Shown one piece after another: positions 56,119 to 64,000 of a DNA stretch of 64,000 nt. The first letter of the stretch is position 1. Every line of letters starts with the position of its first letter. This stretch comes from Comamonadaceae bacterium (GTDB lineage Bacteria > Pseudomonadota > Gammaproteobacteria > Burkholderiales > Burkholderiaceae_C). Both the position numbers and the translations under genes were made by a program. The notes below the pieces were generated by a model. The model searched no databases. It saw only the letters and a program-made list of their open reading frames with translations, and was not told the origin of the DNA. The stretch spans positions 30,533 to 94,532 of the forward strand of contig QYPX01000230.1 in the NCBI GenBank assembly GCA_007280205.1. The letters are read 5' to 3'.

Positions 56119-57519
56119 TCAATGCGCCGTGTAATTGACACGATCGGGCACCGGCTTGGTCTTGCCAAGCTGGCTCCACCAGGGCATCAGAATGAAGAAG
56201 GCAAAGTAGAACAAAGTGCCCACTTGTGCCACCCGGCTGTAAATGGGCGAGACCGGTTGCGTGCCCAGGTAGCCGAGCACCAGAAAGTCAACAACAAAAA
56301 CCGCGTACAGGTACTTGTGCCAGTCGGGCCGGTAGCGAATCGACTTGACTGCGCAGTTGTCCAGCCAGGGCAGGAAGAACAAAACGATCACGCCGCCGCC
56401 CATCGCGACCACGCCCCAGAATTTGGCATCGATGGCCATCATCATCGCCACCACCGCCACAGCGCCAAGCGCGATGGCGCCCTTGAACAGGGCCGGCATT
56501 TTGATCTTGAACACGGCCAGACCGGCACCCAGCACGGTACAGGCGATCAGTGCGTACATCATTTCTGTGGTCACAGCGCGCAGCAAGGAGTAGAAGGGCG
56601 TGAAATACCAGACCGGCGCAATGTGCAAGGGCGTCTGGAACGGATCGGCCGGAATGAAGTTGTTGTATTCCAGGAAGTAGCCGCCCATCTCGGGTGCAAA
56701 GAAGACAATGGCCGAGAACACCATCAGGAACACGCCCACGGCAAAGATGTCATGCACCGAGTAGTAGGGATGGAAAGGAATGCCGTCCAGCGGGATGCCC
56801 TTGGCGTCCTTCTTTTCCTTGATTTCGATGCCGTCCGGGTTGTTGGAGCCGACTTCATGCAGGGCAATGATGTGGGCCACGACCAGGCCCAGGATCACCA
56901 GCGGCACGGCAATGACGTGGAAGCTGAAGAAGCGGTTCAGGGTGGCATCTCCCACCACGTAGTCACCGCGAATCCAGAGTGACAGGTCAGGTCCGATGAA
57001 CGGGATGGCCGAGAACAGGTTGACGATCACCTGGGCGCCCCAGTAGCTCATCTGGCCCCAGGGCAGCAGGTAGCCCATGAAGGCCTCTGCCATCAGCGCC
57101 AGAAAAATGCCGCAACCAAACAGCCAGGTCAGTTCGCGCGGCTTGCGGTAACTGCCGTAAAGCAGGCCACGGTACATGTGCAGGTACACCACCGCGAAGA
57201 AAGCCGAGGCGCCGGTAGAGTGCATGTAGCGGATCAGCCAGCCCCAGGGCACATCACGCATGATGTACTCGACCGAACCGAAGGCCAGCGCCGCATCCGG
57301 CTTGTAATGCATGACCAGAAAAATGCCCGTGACCAGCTGAATCACCAGTACCAGCAGGGAGAGCACGCCGAACACATACCAGATGTTGAAGTTCTTGGGC
57401 GCGTAGTACTCGCTCATGTGCTCCTTGAAGAGCTTGGACAGCGGAAACCGGTTGTCAATCCAGTTCAGCAGTTTTTCACCTGCTGCAGCATTCGGGGAGA
57501 TTTCGTGAAATTCAGCCAT
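56119..57519 (-). CDS. petB: Cytochrome b of the bc1 complex
   Basis: The 466-residue integral membrane cytochrome has the heme-ligand helices (GWLIRYMHSTGASAFFAVVY), the Q-site PEWY-type region (PVWYFTPFYSLLRA) and about eight membrane segments plus extra C-terminal helices. It is the quinol oxidation core, taking electrons from quinone reduced by sulfur oxidation. It is 15 bases ahead of petC. Confidence 0.96.
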   Translation of the reverse strand: MAEFHEISPNAAAGEKLLNWIDNRFPLSKLFKEHMSEYYAPKNFNIWYVFGVLSLLVLVIQLVTGIFLVMHYKPDAALAFGSVEYIMRDVPWGWLIRYMHSTGASAFFAVVYLHMYRGLLYGSYRKPRELTWLFGCGIFLALMAEAFMGYLLPWGQMSYWGAQVIVNLFSAIPFIGPDLSLWIRGDYVVGDATLNRFFSFHVIAVPLVILGLVVAHIIALHEVGSNNPDGIEIKEKKDAKGIPLDGIPFHPYYSVHDIFAVGVFLMVFSAIVFFAPEMGGYFLEYNNFIPADPFQTPLHIAPVWYFTPFYSLLRAVTTEMMYALIACTVLGAGLAVFKIKMPALFKGAIALGAVAVVAMMMAIDAKFWGVVAMGGGVIVLFFLPWLDNCAVKSIRYRPDWHKYLYAVFVVDFLVLGYLGTQPVSPIYSRVAQVGTLFYFAFFILMPWWSQLGKTKPVPDRVNYTAH

Positions 57520-57530
57520 GATGTGCTTCC

Positions 57531-58142
57531 TTAGGCTTTGCGGTCTTCACCGATGAGCAACTTGGTCTCGGAGAGATACATGTGGGCCGGCACTTCCAGA
57601 TTGTCCGGCGCCGGTTTGTTCTTGAAGACCCGACCCGCCAGGTCGAAGGTCGAACCGTGGCAAGGACAAAAGAAGCCGCCCTGCCAGTCGTCCGGCAAGG
57701 ATGGCTGGGCACCGGTCTGGAACTTGTCGGACGGTGAGCAGCCCAGGTGGGTGCAAATGCCAACCGCAATGAAATACTCGGGCTTGATGGAGCGATGCGC
57801 GTTGCGCGCGTAGTCCGGCGCCTGCTCCGTGGGCTTGCGCTCGGATTTGGGATCGGCCAGCTGGGCGTCGATTTTGGGCAAGGCAGCCAGTTGTTCCGGC
57901 GTGCGACGCACGATCCAGACCGGCTTGCCGCGCCATTCAACGGTCATCTTTTCGCCCGGTTTGAGGGCCGAGATGTCGGCCTCGACCGCGGCACCCGCGG
58001 CCAGCGCCTTTTCGGAGGGCTGCATGCTGGTAACAAATGGAACGGCGGCGGCAATACCGCCAACGGCTCCAACACAGCTGGTGGCAATCAACCAGGTCCG
58101 CTTGCTGGCGTCATGGCCGCTATCGGCAAGGCTTTCACTCAT
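57531..58142 (-). CDS. petA: Ubiquinol-cytochrome c reductase Rieske iron-sulfur subunit
   Basis: The 203-residue protein has a Tat-like N-terminal membrane anchor (KRTWLIATSCVGAVGG) and Rieske motifs CTHLGCSP and CPCHGSTFD. It accepts electrons from quinol at the bc1 complex. ATG 58142 (MSESLADSG) is chosen over the track start. It is first in the pet operon and divergent from mscL. Confidence 0.95.
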   Translation of the reverse strand: MSESLADSGHDASKRTWLIATSCVGAVGGIAAAVPFVTSMQPSEKALAAGAAVEADISALKPGEKMTVEWRGKPVWIVRRTPEQLAALPKIDAQLADPKSERKPTEQAPDYARNAHRSIKPEYFIAVGICTHLGCSPSDKFQTGAQPSLPDDWQGGFFCPCHGSTFDLAGRVFKNKPAPDNLEVPAHMYLSETKLLIGEDRKA

Positions 58143-58300
58143 GGGAATCCTCAATGAAAAATCGCTGTCGGGGTAAACCGTCCATTGTAGCTGAGCGCCC
58201 CCGCCCGGCATCAGGTTCATTGCTACACCGGTCGCGCCAGCAGACCACGCGCTTTTGCCCGATACTGCGCCCTTGCAACTGAAAAACGGAGATGGTTGAA

Positions 58301-58729
58301 ATGGGAATGATGCAGGAATTCAAGGAATTTGCCGTCAAGGGCAATGTCATGGATCTGGCGGTGGGCGTGATCATAGGCGGTGCCTTCGGCAAGATCGTCG
58401 ACTCGGTGGTGGCTGACCTGGTGATGCCGCTGGTGGGGGCCTTGATCGGCAAACTTGATTTTTCCAACCTTTTTGTCGTCCTGGGCACGGTGCCGAGCGG
58501 CAGCGCCATGACCATCGACGCCCTGAAAAAGGCCGGTGTTCCGGTATTCGCCTACGGCAGCTTCATCACGGTTGCGGTCAATTTCGCGATTCTGGCCTTC
58601 ATCATCTTCATGATGGTCAAGCAGATCAACCGCCTGAAAAAAGCCGCACCCGCAGCGCCTGCAGCGGCCCCGGTGACACCCGAAGACGTGCTCTTGCTGC
58701 GCGAAATTCGCGACAACCTGAAAAAGTAG
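58301..58729 (+). CDS. mscL: Large-conductance mechanosensitive channel MscL
   Basis: The 142-residue channel opens under membrane tension to release solutes in hypo-osmotic shock. It has [31 protein letters not shown], the first helix, and a second helix ending [12 protein letters not shown]. Several in-frame ATGs are near; 58301 with GGAG nine bases upstream is favoured over 58292. Confidence 0.93.
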   Translation: MGMMQEFKEFAVKGNVMDLAVGVIIGGAFGKIVDSVVADLVMPLVGALIGKLDFSNLFVVLGTVPSGSAMTIDALKKAGVPVFAYGSFITVAVNFAILAFIIFMMVKQINRLKKAAPAAPAAAPVTPEDVLLLREIRDNLKK

Positions 58730-58740
58730 CGGCTTAGCAG

Positions 58741-58920
58741 CAGCACTGTTCGCTCGATGTCATTGCGTCCCCGGATCGGGTCCGGGGTTTCAGCACCCGC
58801 AATCCACTGCATGCTTACGACTGGATCCCGGATCAAGTCCGGGATGACAAATGGCTAGTCCGGGATGACAAATGGCTAGTCCGGGATGACAAATGGCTAG
58901 TCCGGGATGACAAAGTGAAC
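58741..58920. repeat. Intergenic GGATCAAGTCCGGG repeat cluster with 21-bp tandem array
   Basis: Between mscL and pdxA lie two palindromic repeats, CCCCGGATCGGGTCCGGGG near 58770 and CCCGGATCAAGTCCGGG near 58827-58843. Then a 21-base unit GTCCGGGATGACAAATGGCTA occurs three times at 58837-58899, with a partial fourth copy to 58914. No coding is apparent. The hairpins may serve as terminators for both convergent genes. Confidence 0.85.
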
Positions 58921-58930
58921 CGTATTGACC

Positions 58931-59971
58931 CTAGCAGCGTGACAGCTGGCGTGCCATGCGAATGGCCGCCAGCAGGCTGGACGCATCGGCCAGGCCGGTG
59001 CCGGCAATATCGAAAGCGGTACCGTGATCCGGGCTGGTGCGCACCAGAGGCAGGCCCAAGGTCACGTTGACGCCCTGCTCCAGACCCAGATACTTCACCG
59101 GAATCAGCCCCTGGTCGTGGTACATGGCGACCACCACGTCGAACTCGCTCGACTGACCGGGCCGGGACCTGGCGCTCATGAACACCGTGTCCGGAGCGTA
59201 AGGGCCGCTGACCTGCAAGCCCTGCTCACGCGCCTGGCTGATGGCCGGAGCAATGATCTCAAGTTCTTCGCGCCCGAACAGGCCGCCCTCGCCCGCGTGC
59301 GGATTAAGGCCTGCCACCGCCATGCGCGGCGGACGCCCCAAAATGGCACTGAGCGACTGGTGCGCGATCAGCAGCGTCTGCAACACATTGGCCGTGGTCA
59401 CCGCATCCAGCGCGTCCCGTAGCGACACGTGAATGCTGACCAGCACCACCCGCAATTCGTCATTAGCCAGCATCATGCGCACCGGCATCTGCGCCAGCGT
59501 CTTGCCCACGTGAGCGGCGGCTTGCGCCTGCAGCAGCTCGGTATGCCCGGGAAAGCCTGAGTAGGGCGCGCCAGCCAGCGCCAGCGCCTCCTTGTTCAGC
59601 GGTGCCGTCACCAGCGCGGCAATGTCGCCGCGCAAGGCGGCTTGTGCGGCCCACACCACACACTGGGCCGCCAGCAAGCCCGCCGCCGCATCCAGCCGAC
59701 CGAACGCCGGCGGCGCTGGCAAAGCACCGACCTGCAACAGCGGCAGACAGCCTGGCGGCAGGTCGAACACCTCCGATGCAGTTTCAAGCACTGCCAGTGG
59801 CATCTGAATGGAGCCGGCGCTGACCAGTTGGGTGGCCCGACGCAGGGTAGCCGCGTCGCCCACCACAAAGCAGCCTTGCAGCAGTTCTGGTTCTTTCCGG
59901 TAAGCCTTGGCAATGATTTCCGGCCCGATGCCGGCGGCGTCCCCCAGGGTGATGGCGATAGGCTTGTTCAT
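58931..59971 (-). CDS. pdxA: 4-hydroxythreonine-4-phosphate dehydrogenase PdxA
   Basis: The 346-residue enzyme belongs to pyridoxal phosphate synthesis. It shows ITLGDAAGIGPEI, HTELLQAQAAAHVG, NPHAGEGGLFGREE and the metal region MYHDQGLIPVKY. The start is ATG 59971, two bases after the nif3-like stop, so the two are co-transcribed. PdxA paralogues acting on other 4-phospho-hydroxy acids exist, so the pathway is likely rather than certain. Confidence 0.93.
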   Translation of the reverse strand: MNKPIAITLGDAAGIGPEIIAKAYRKEPELLQGCFVVGDAATLRRATQLVSAGSIQMPLAVLETASEVFDLPPGCLPLLQVGALPAPPAFGRLDAAAGLLAAQCVVWAAQAALRGDIAALVTAPLNKEALALAGAPYSGFPGHTELLQAQAAAHVGKTLAQMPVRMMLANDELRVVLVSIHVSLRDALDAVTTANVLQTLLIAHQSLSAILGRPPRMAVAGLNPHAGEGGLFGREELEIIAPAISQAREQGLQVSGPYAPDTVFMSARSRPGQSSEFDVVVAMYHDQGLIPVKYLGLEQGVNVTLGLPLVRTSPDHGTAFDIAGTGLADASSLLAAIRMARQLSRC

Positions 59972-59973
59972 GC

Positions 59974-60732
59974 TCAGGCCGGGTTGTCGATGTCAATAAA
60001 CTGATGCTCCAGGCCCAGCTGCGTCGCCACATGGGCCGCCACGGCGGGCGCACCAAAGCGCTCGCTGGCGTGGTGGCCGCAGGCCAGGTAGGCGACACCC
60101 ATCTCGCGCGCATAGTGCGCCTGCGGCTCCGAAATTTCACCGGTGATGAAAGCCTGGGCGCCCGCCGCGATGGCGGCCTCAAAATAGCCCTGCGCGCCAC
60201 CGCTGCACCAGGCGACTTTGTGAATCGCCCGCGCAGCGCCGTTGACCAGAGCCACGGGTCGGTGCAACTGCAGTTCGACGTGCTGCGCCAGCGCATCGGC
60301 CGACTCGAAACCGCCGGCTTGCTGGCGTTCGCCCAGAAAACCCAGGTCCTGCTCGCCAAAGCGCGCGCTGGCTTTTAAGCCGAGCTTCAGGCCGAGCTGC
60401 GCGTTGTTACCCAGTTCCGGATGGGCGTCCAGCGGCAGGTGGTAGGCAAACAGATTGATGTCATGCGCCAGCAGCAGGGCCAGGCGTTGTTTCATCCAGC
60501 CCGTGACACGCCCGTCCTGTGAGCGCCAGAACAAGCCGTGGTGCACAAAGATCGCATCCGCCTGTGCCGCAATGGCTGCCTCGATCAGCGCGCGGCTGGC
60601 GCTGACCCCTGAAACAATTTTGCGCACCTGCGCGCAGCCTTCGACCTGCAAGCCATTGGGGCCATAGTCGCGAAAGCGCTCTGGCTGCAGCAACGCATCG
60701 AAGGTCTGTAAGAGCTGGGTTCGATCAATCAT
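59974..60732 (-). CDS. Nif3-like dinuclear metal center protein
   Basis: The 252-residue protein has the family's metal site residues: FVHHGLFWRS, FAYHLPLDAH and the later ACGHHASERFG. Nif3/YbgI proteins form toroidal hexamers with a di-metal site and have no settled enzymatic role. ATG 60732 was taken over the track start, as the earlier 31 residues overlap the divergent protease leader region. Confidence 0.88.
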   Translation of the reverse strand: MIDRTQLLQTFDALLQPERFRDYGPNGLQVEGCAQVRKIVSGVSASRALIEAAIAAQADAIFVHHGLFWRSQDGRVTGWMKQRLALLLAHDINLFAYHLPLDAHPELGNNAQLGLKLGLKASARFGEQDLGFLGERQQAGGFESADALAQHVELQLHRPVALVNGAARAIHKVAWCSGGAQGYFEAAIAAGAQAFITGEISEPQAHYAREMGVAYLACGHHASERFGAPAVAAHVATQLGLEHQFIDIDNPA

Positions 60733-60823
60733 GTCGGCAACGCAAAGGGGGCGGTGCCGCATTGTCGGGCAATTCCCCGCTCTGGCGTGCAGAGCGTGGG
60801 CACGACGCCTACAATTTGCGCCC

Positions 60824-61966
60824 ATGAAGCGTCTCTGGTTACTTTTTTCTCAAACCGCCACCGTATTGCTGGCGCTGTATTTTGTTGTTGCCACCCTCAA
60901 ACCGGATTGGCTGGGTAAGGGATTGAGCCATTCCGGCCCGCTGGCGCTGCTCGAGGCGCCCAGTGCGGCGCCCGCTATCGCGCCCGCTGGCAGCTTCAGG
61001 CAGGCAGCACAAAAGGCATCGGCTGCAGTGGTCAGCATCAACACCAGCAAGGCGGCCAGAAACCGGCCACGCAGCAACGATCCCTGGTTCAACTTCTTCT
61101 TTGGCGAGCAGGGCAACGAGCCGCAGGTCGGCCTGGGCAGTGGCGTCATCGTCAGCGCCAGCGGTTACATCCTGACCAATAACCATGTGGTCGAGGGTGC
61201 TGACGAAATCGAGGTCATCCTGAACGACAGCCGGCGCGCCAGCGCCAAGGTCATAGGGACCGACCCGGACAGCGACCTGGCGGTGCTGAAGATTGAACTT
61301 GAGCGCTTGCCGGTGATCGTGCTGGGCAACTCCGACACGCTGCAGGTAGGTGACCAGGTGCTGGCCATCGGCAACCCCTTTGGTGTCGGGCAGACCGTGA
61401 CGGGCGGCATTGTCAGCGCACTCGGGCGCAACCAGCTCGGCATCAACACCTTCGAGAATTTCATCCAGACCGACGCCGCCATCAACCCCGGCAATTCGGG
61501 CGGCGCGCTGGTTGACACGGCCGGTCATCTGCTGGGCATCAACACCGCCATTTACTCGCGCTCGGGTGGCAGCATGGGCATAGGCTTTGCCATACCGGTG
61601 ACCACCGCCAGGCTGGTGCTCGAAGGCATTGTCAAGGACGGCCAGGTGACGCGCGGCTGGATTGGCGTTGAGCCCAACGATCTGTCGCCAGAACTGGCCG
61701 AAACCTTTGGTGTCAAGGCGCAGGCTGGCGTCATTATCACCGGCGTGATGCAAAGCGCCCCGGCAGCGCAAGCGGGCATTCGGCCGGGCGATGTGATCAT
61801 TGCAGCGGCAGGAAGACCGGTCAACAACGTCGCCGAATTGCTTAGCGCCGTGGCTGCGCTCAAGCCCGGCGCTGCCGCCAAATTCAGCCTGCTGCGCCGC
61901 GAGGAGAAGATTGAGCTCATGGTGACGCCAGGGACGCGACCCAAAGCAAGGCGGGTGGTGCGCTAG
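60824..61966 (+). CDS. DegS-like trypsin-type serine protease with PDZ domain
   Basis: The 380-residue protein has one N-terminal membrane helix (LWLLFSQTATVLLALYFVVA). A trypsin-like domain follows with the catalytic triad at NNHVVEG, SDLAVLKIE and NPGNSGGALVD. A single C-terminal PDZ domain runs from about residue 275. A membrane anchor plus one PDZ fits DegS, which starts the envelope stress cascade, though DegQ-like roles remain possible. The start is ATG 60824, not the track start at 60731. Confidence 0.9.
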   Translation: MKRLWLLFSQTATVLLALYFVVATLKPDWLGKGLSHSGPLALLEAPSAAPAIAPAGSFRQAAQKASAAVVSINTSKAARNRPRSNDPWFNFFFGEQGNEPQVGLGSGVIVSASGYILTNNHVVEGADEIEVILNDSRRASAKVIGTDPDSDLAVLKIELERLPVIVLGNSDTLQVGDQVLAIGNPFGVGQTVTGGIVSALGRNQLGINTFENFIQTDAAINPGNSGGALVDTAGHLLGINTAIYSRSGGSMGIGFAIPVTTARLVLEGIVKDGQVTRGWIGVEPNDLSPELAETFGVKAQAGVIITGVMQSAPAAQAGIRPGDVIIAAAGRPVNNVAELLSAVAALKPGAAAKFSLLRREEKIELMVTPGTRPKARRVVR

Positions 61967-62042
61967 GGCGAGCACTTGAAAGCAGGGCCATCGCCCATAA
62001 TTAGAGCGTTTCCGATTTCATTCCCGAACGTTCAAATCCAAA

Positions 62043-64000
62043 ATGACCAAACAGACACTGTCCTTCCAGGCCGAAGTGGCCCAGCTTTTGCATCTTGTCA
62101 CCCATTCGCTTTACTCAAATAAAGAGATTTTCCTGCGCGAGTTGATCTCCAACGCATCCGACGCCTGCGACAAATTGCGCTTTGAGGCGCTCGACAACAG
62201 CACGTTTTATGAAGATGCGCCCAATCTGGAAGTACGCGTGTCCTTTGACCAGGACACCAAAACGCTGACGATTTCGGACAACGGCATCGGCATGAGCCAG
62301 CAGGAAGCCATCGATCACCTGGGCACCATCGCCAAGAGTGGCACCAAGGACTTCATGTCCAGGTTGACGGGCGACCAGAAGGCCAACGTGTCGGAACAGG
62401 GCCAGCTGATTGGCCAGTTTGGCGTGGGCTTTTACTCCGGTTTTATTGTTGCCGACAAGATCACCGTTGAATCCCGCCGCGCCGGCCTGAAGGCCGACGA
62501 GGGCGTACGCTGGATCAGCGGCGGCGCCGGTGACTTCGAGGTCGAAGCCATCAGCCGGCCCCAGCGCGGCACCAGCGTCATCCTGCACCTGCGCGATGAC
62601 GCCATGGATTACGCCAGCGCCTGGAAACTCAAGAGCATCATCGCCAAGTACTCGGATCACATCAGCCTGCCGATCCTGATGGAAAAGGAAGAGTGGAAAG
62701 ACGGCGAACTCATTAACCCGAGTGACGAAAAAGGCGGCCGTCAACCCGGCGCCATGGTGAAAACCGGCGACTGGGAAACAGTGAACAAGGCCAACGCGAT
62801 CTGGGCGCGCGCCAAGAAGGACATCTCGGCCGAACAGTACGACGAGTTCTACAAACAGCTCAGCCACGACGCGGAGGCACCGCTGGCACACACGCACAAC
62901 CGGGTCGAGGGCAGTACCGAGTACACGCAGCTGCTCTACATTCCCGGCAAGGCGCCGTTTGACCTGTGGAACCGCGAAAAGTCAGCCGGCGTCAAGCTCT
63001 ACGTCAAGCGCGTCTTCATCATGGACGATGCCGAGGCCCTGCTGCCAACCTACCTGCGCTTTGTCAAAGGTGTGGTGGACTCGGCTGACCTGCCGCTCAA
63101 TGTGAGCCGCGAGTTGCTGCAGGAAAGCCGCGACGTGAAGGCAATCCGCGAAGGCTGCACCAAGCGCGTGCTGGGCATGCTCGAAGACCTGGCCAAGAAC
63201 GACCAGCCGCCAGCAAGCACTGAAGGCGTTACCGATGTGCTGAGCGAAGAAGACAAGGCCCAGCACGGCAAATACAGCAAGTTCTACGCCGAGTTCGGTG
63301 CCGTGCTGAAAGAGGGCCTGGGCGAAGACTACGCCAACAAGGAGCGTCTGGCCAAACTGCTGCGCTTTGCCTCCAGCACCAGCGACAGCATCAGCGTGTC
63401 GCTGGACGCCTACAAGGCGCGCATGAAGGAGGGCCAGGAAGCCATCTACTACATCACCGCCGACACCCCGGCGGCCGCGAAGAACAGCCCGCAGCTCGAA
63501 GTGTTCAAGAAAAAGGGCATCGAGGTGCTCTTGATGACCGATCGCGTGGATGAGTGGGCGCTGAACTACCTGCACGACTTTGACGGCACGCCGATGCAAA
63601 GCGTGGCCAAGGGCGCCGTCGATCTGGGCAAGCTGCAGGACGAGAGCGAGAAGAAAGCGGCTGAAGAAGCGGCCGAGACCTTCAAGCCCCTGCTGGCCAA
63701 GCTCAAGGAAGCCCTGAAAGACAAGGCCGAAGACGTGCGTGTCACGACCCGGCTGGTGGATTCGCCCGCCTGCCTGGTGGTGCAGGACCACGGCATGAGC
63801 ACGCAACTCGCGCGCATGCTCAAGCAGGCCGGCCAGAGCGCACCCGAAGTCAAGCCGGTGCTCGAAGTCAACGCCGACCACCCACTGGTCAAGAAACTCG
63901 ATGGCTCGGTGCATTTCAACGACCTGGCGCACATCCTGTTCGATCAGGCGCTGTTGGCCGAGGGCGGCTTGCCAGCAGACCCAGCCGCGTATGTGAAGCG
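62043..64000 (+). CDS. htpG: Chaperone HtpG (partial, runs off the right edge)
   Basis: The frame from ATG 62043 is open to the window end, about 652 codons, and lacks a stop. It is absent from the track because it leaves the window. It shows [43 protein letters not shown] and [16 protein letters not shown] of the Hsp90 ATPase domain. The end is close to the usual C-terminus, so only a few residues should be missing. Confidence 0.95.
   Translation, partial: MTKQTLSFQAEVAQLLHLVTHSLYSNKEIFLRELISNASDACDKLRFEALDNSTFYEDAPNLEVRVSFDQDTKTLTISDNGIGMSQQEAIDHLGTIAKSGTKDFMSRLTGDQKANVSEQGQLIGQFGVGFYSGFIVADKITVESRRAGLKADEGVRWISGGAGDFEVEAISRPQRGTSVILHLRDDAMDYASAWKLKSIIAKYSDHISLPILMEKEEWKDGELINPSDEKGGRQPGAMVKTGDWETVNKANAIWARAKKDISAEQYDEFYKQLSHDAEAPLAHTHNRVEGSTEYTQLLYIPGKAPFDLWNREKSAGVKLYVKRVFIMDDAEALLPTYLRFVKGVVDSADLPLNVSRELLQESRDVKAIREGCTKRVLGMLEDLAKNDQPPASTEGVTDVLSEEDKAQHGKYSKFYAEFGAVLKEGLGEDYANKERLAKLLRFASSTSDSISVSLDAYKARMKEGQEAIYYITADTPAAAKNSPQLEVFKKKGIEVLLMTDRVDEWALNYLHDFDGTPMQSVAKGAVDLGKLQDESEKKAAEEAAETFKPLLAKLKEALKDKAEDVRVTTRLVDSPACLVVQDHGMSTQLARMLKQAGQSAPEVKPVLEVNADHPLVKKLDGSVHFNDLAHILFDQALLAEGGLPADPAAYVK

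Noticed and set aside
58837-58914. Possible CRISPR array
   Set aside because: The 21-base units are directly adjacent with no spacers and there are no cas genes, so this is a simple tandem repeat.
60839-61975. 378-aa leftward ORF
   Set aside because: Antisense to the DegS-like protease, histidine-rich and without a family match.

Overview
The window reads as a chromosome segment of a betaproteobacterium, most likely a Comamonadaceae member close to Rhodoferax or Polaromonas. That call rests on protein styles (form II RuBisCO, single-chain indolepyruvate oxidoreductase) and on the housekeeping blocks pilBCD-coaE-zapD-yacG-mutT-argJ-secA and sspBA-petCBA-mscL. No 16S rRNA gene is present, so the taxonomy is inference. 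The genetic content describes a lithoautotroph that oxidises reduced sulfur compounds and fixes CO2.

Positions 1-12.7 kb carry sulfur electron transfer and transport. Leftward from about 6.07 kb run a small unknown gene, a YfcE-type phosphoesterase and qmoA-qmoB-hdrC-hdrB, a Qmo complex in which the usual membrane QmoC is replaced by soluble HdrC and HdrB. Its expected partner, APS reductase, would lie beyond the left edge if present. Rightward from the same intergenic region run a carboxymuconolactone-decarboxylase-like/Rieske fusion, a FadL-type porin, two SulP transporters with overlapping ends, and a short CbiX/SirB chelatase.

Positions 12.7-21.1 kb hold the Calvin cycle: a leftward cbbY-cbbE-cbbF-cbbP-cbbT operon, a divergent cbbR, then cbbM.

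Positions 21.1-34.5 kb hold thiosulfate and sulfide oxidation. The leftward sox operon is soxY-soxZ-soxA-soxX-soxB, a broken dsrE-like gene, a SoxH-like metallohydrolase and a SoxW-like thioredoxin. No soxCD is seen, so sulfane sulfur would have to be handled elsewhere. The divergent rightward block is a YeeE/YedE transporter, a NapC-type tetraheme cytochrome, an unusual diheme cytochrome with a CX3CH site, and FccA/FccB-like flavocytochrome c. It continues with an hppA fragment, a zinc-ribbon membrane protein, a rhodanese and a second YeeE/YedE. A decayed UPF0324 gene and a repeat cluster separate this from core genes.

Positions 34.5-64 kb are mostly core: iorAB fusion, type IV pilus assembly genes, coaE, zapD, yacG, mutT, an AAA ATPase, argJ, secA, an M23 peptidase, a DciA-like gene, a PilZ protein, a PEP-CTERM protein, mazEF, tRNA-Thr, sspBA, cytochrome bc1, mscL, nif3-pdxA, a DegS-like protease and the start of htpG. 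A tiny integrase remnant beside tRNA-Thr and mazEF marks an old integration site.

The most interesting signals are: paired CCC-N3/4-GG(G/A) dyads shared by the qmo and sox divergent promoters, which suggest a common sulfur-responsive regulator; the decayed dsrE, hppA, yeiH-like and integrase genes; the CMD-Rieske fusion; the coiled-coil insert in SulP2; and the CX3CH cytochrome. Coordinates and starts were read by eye. No database searches were possible.
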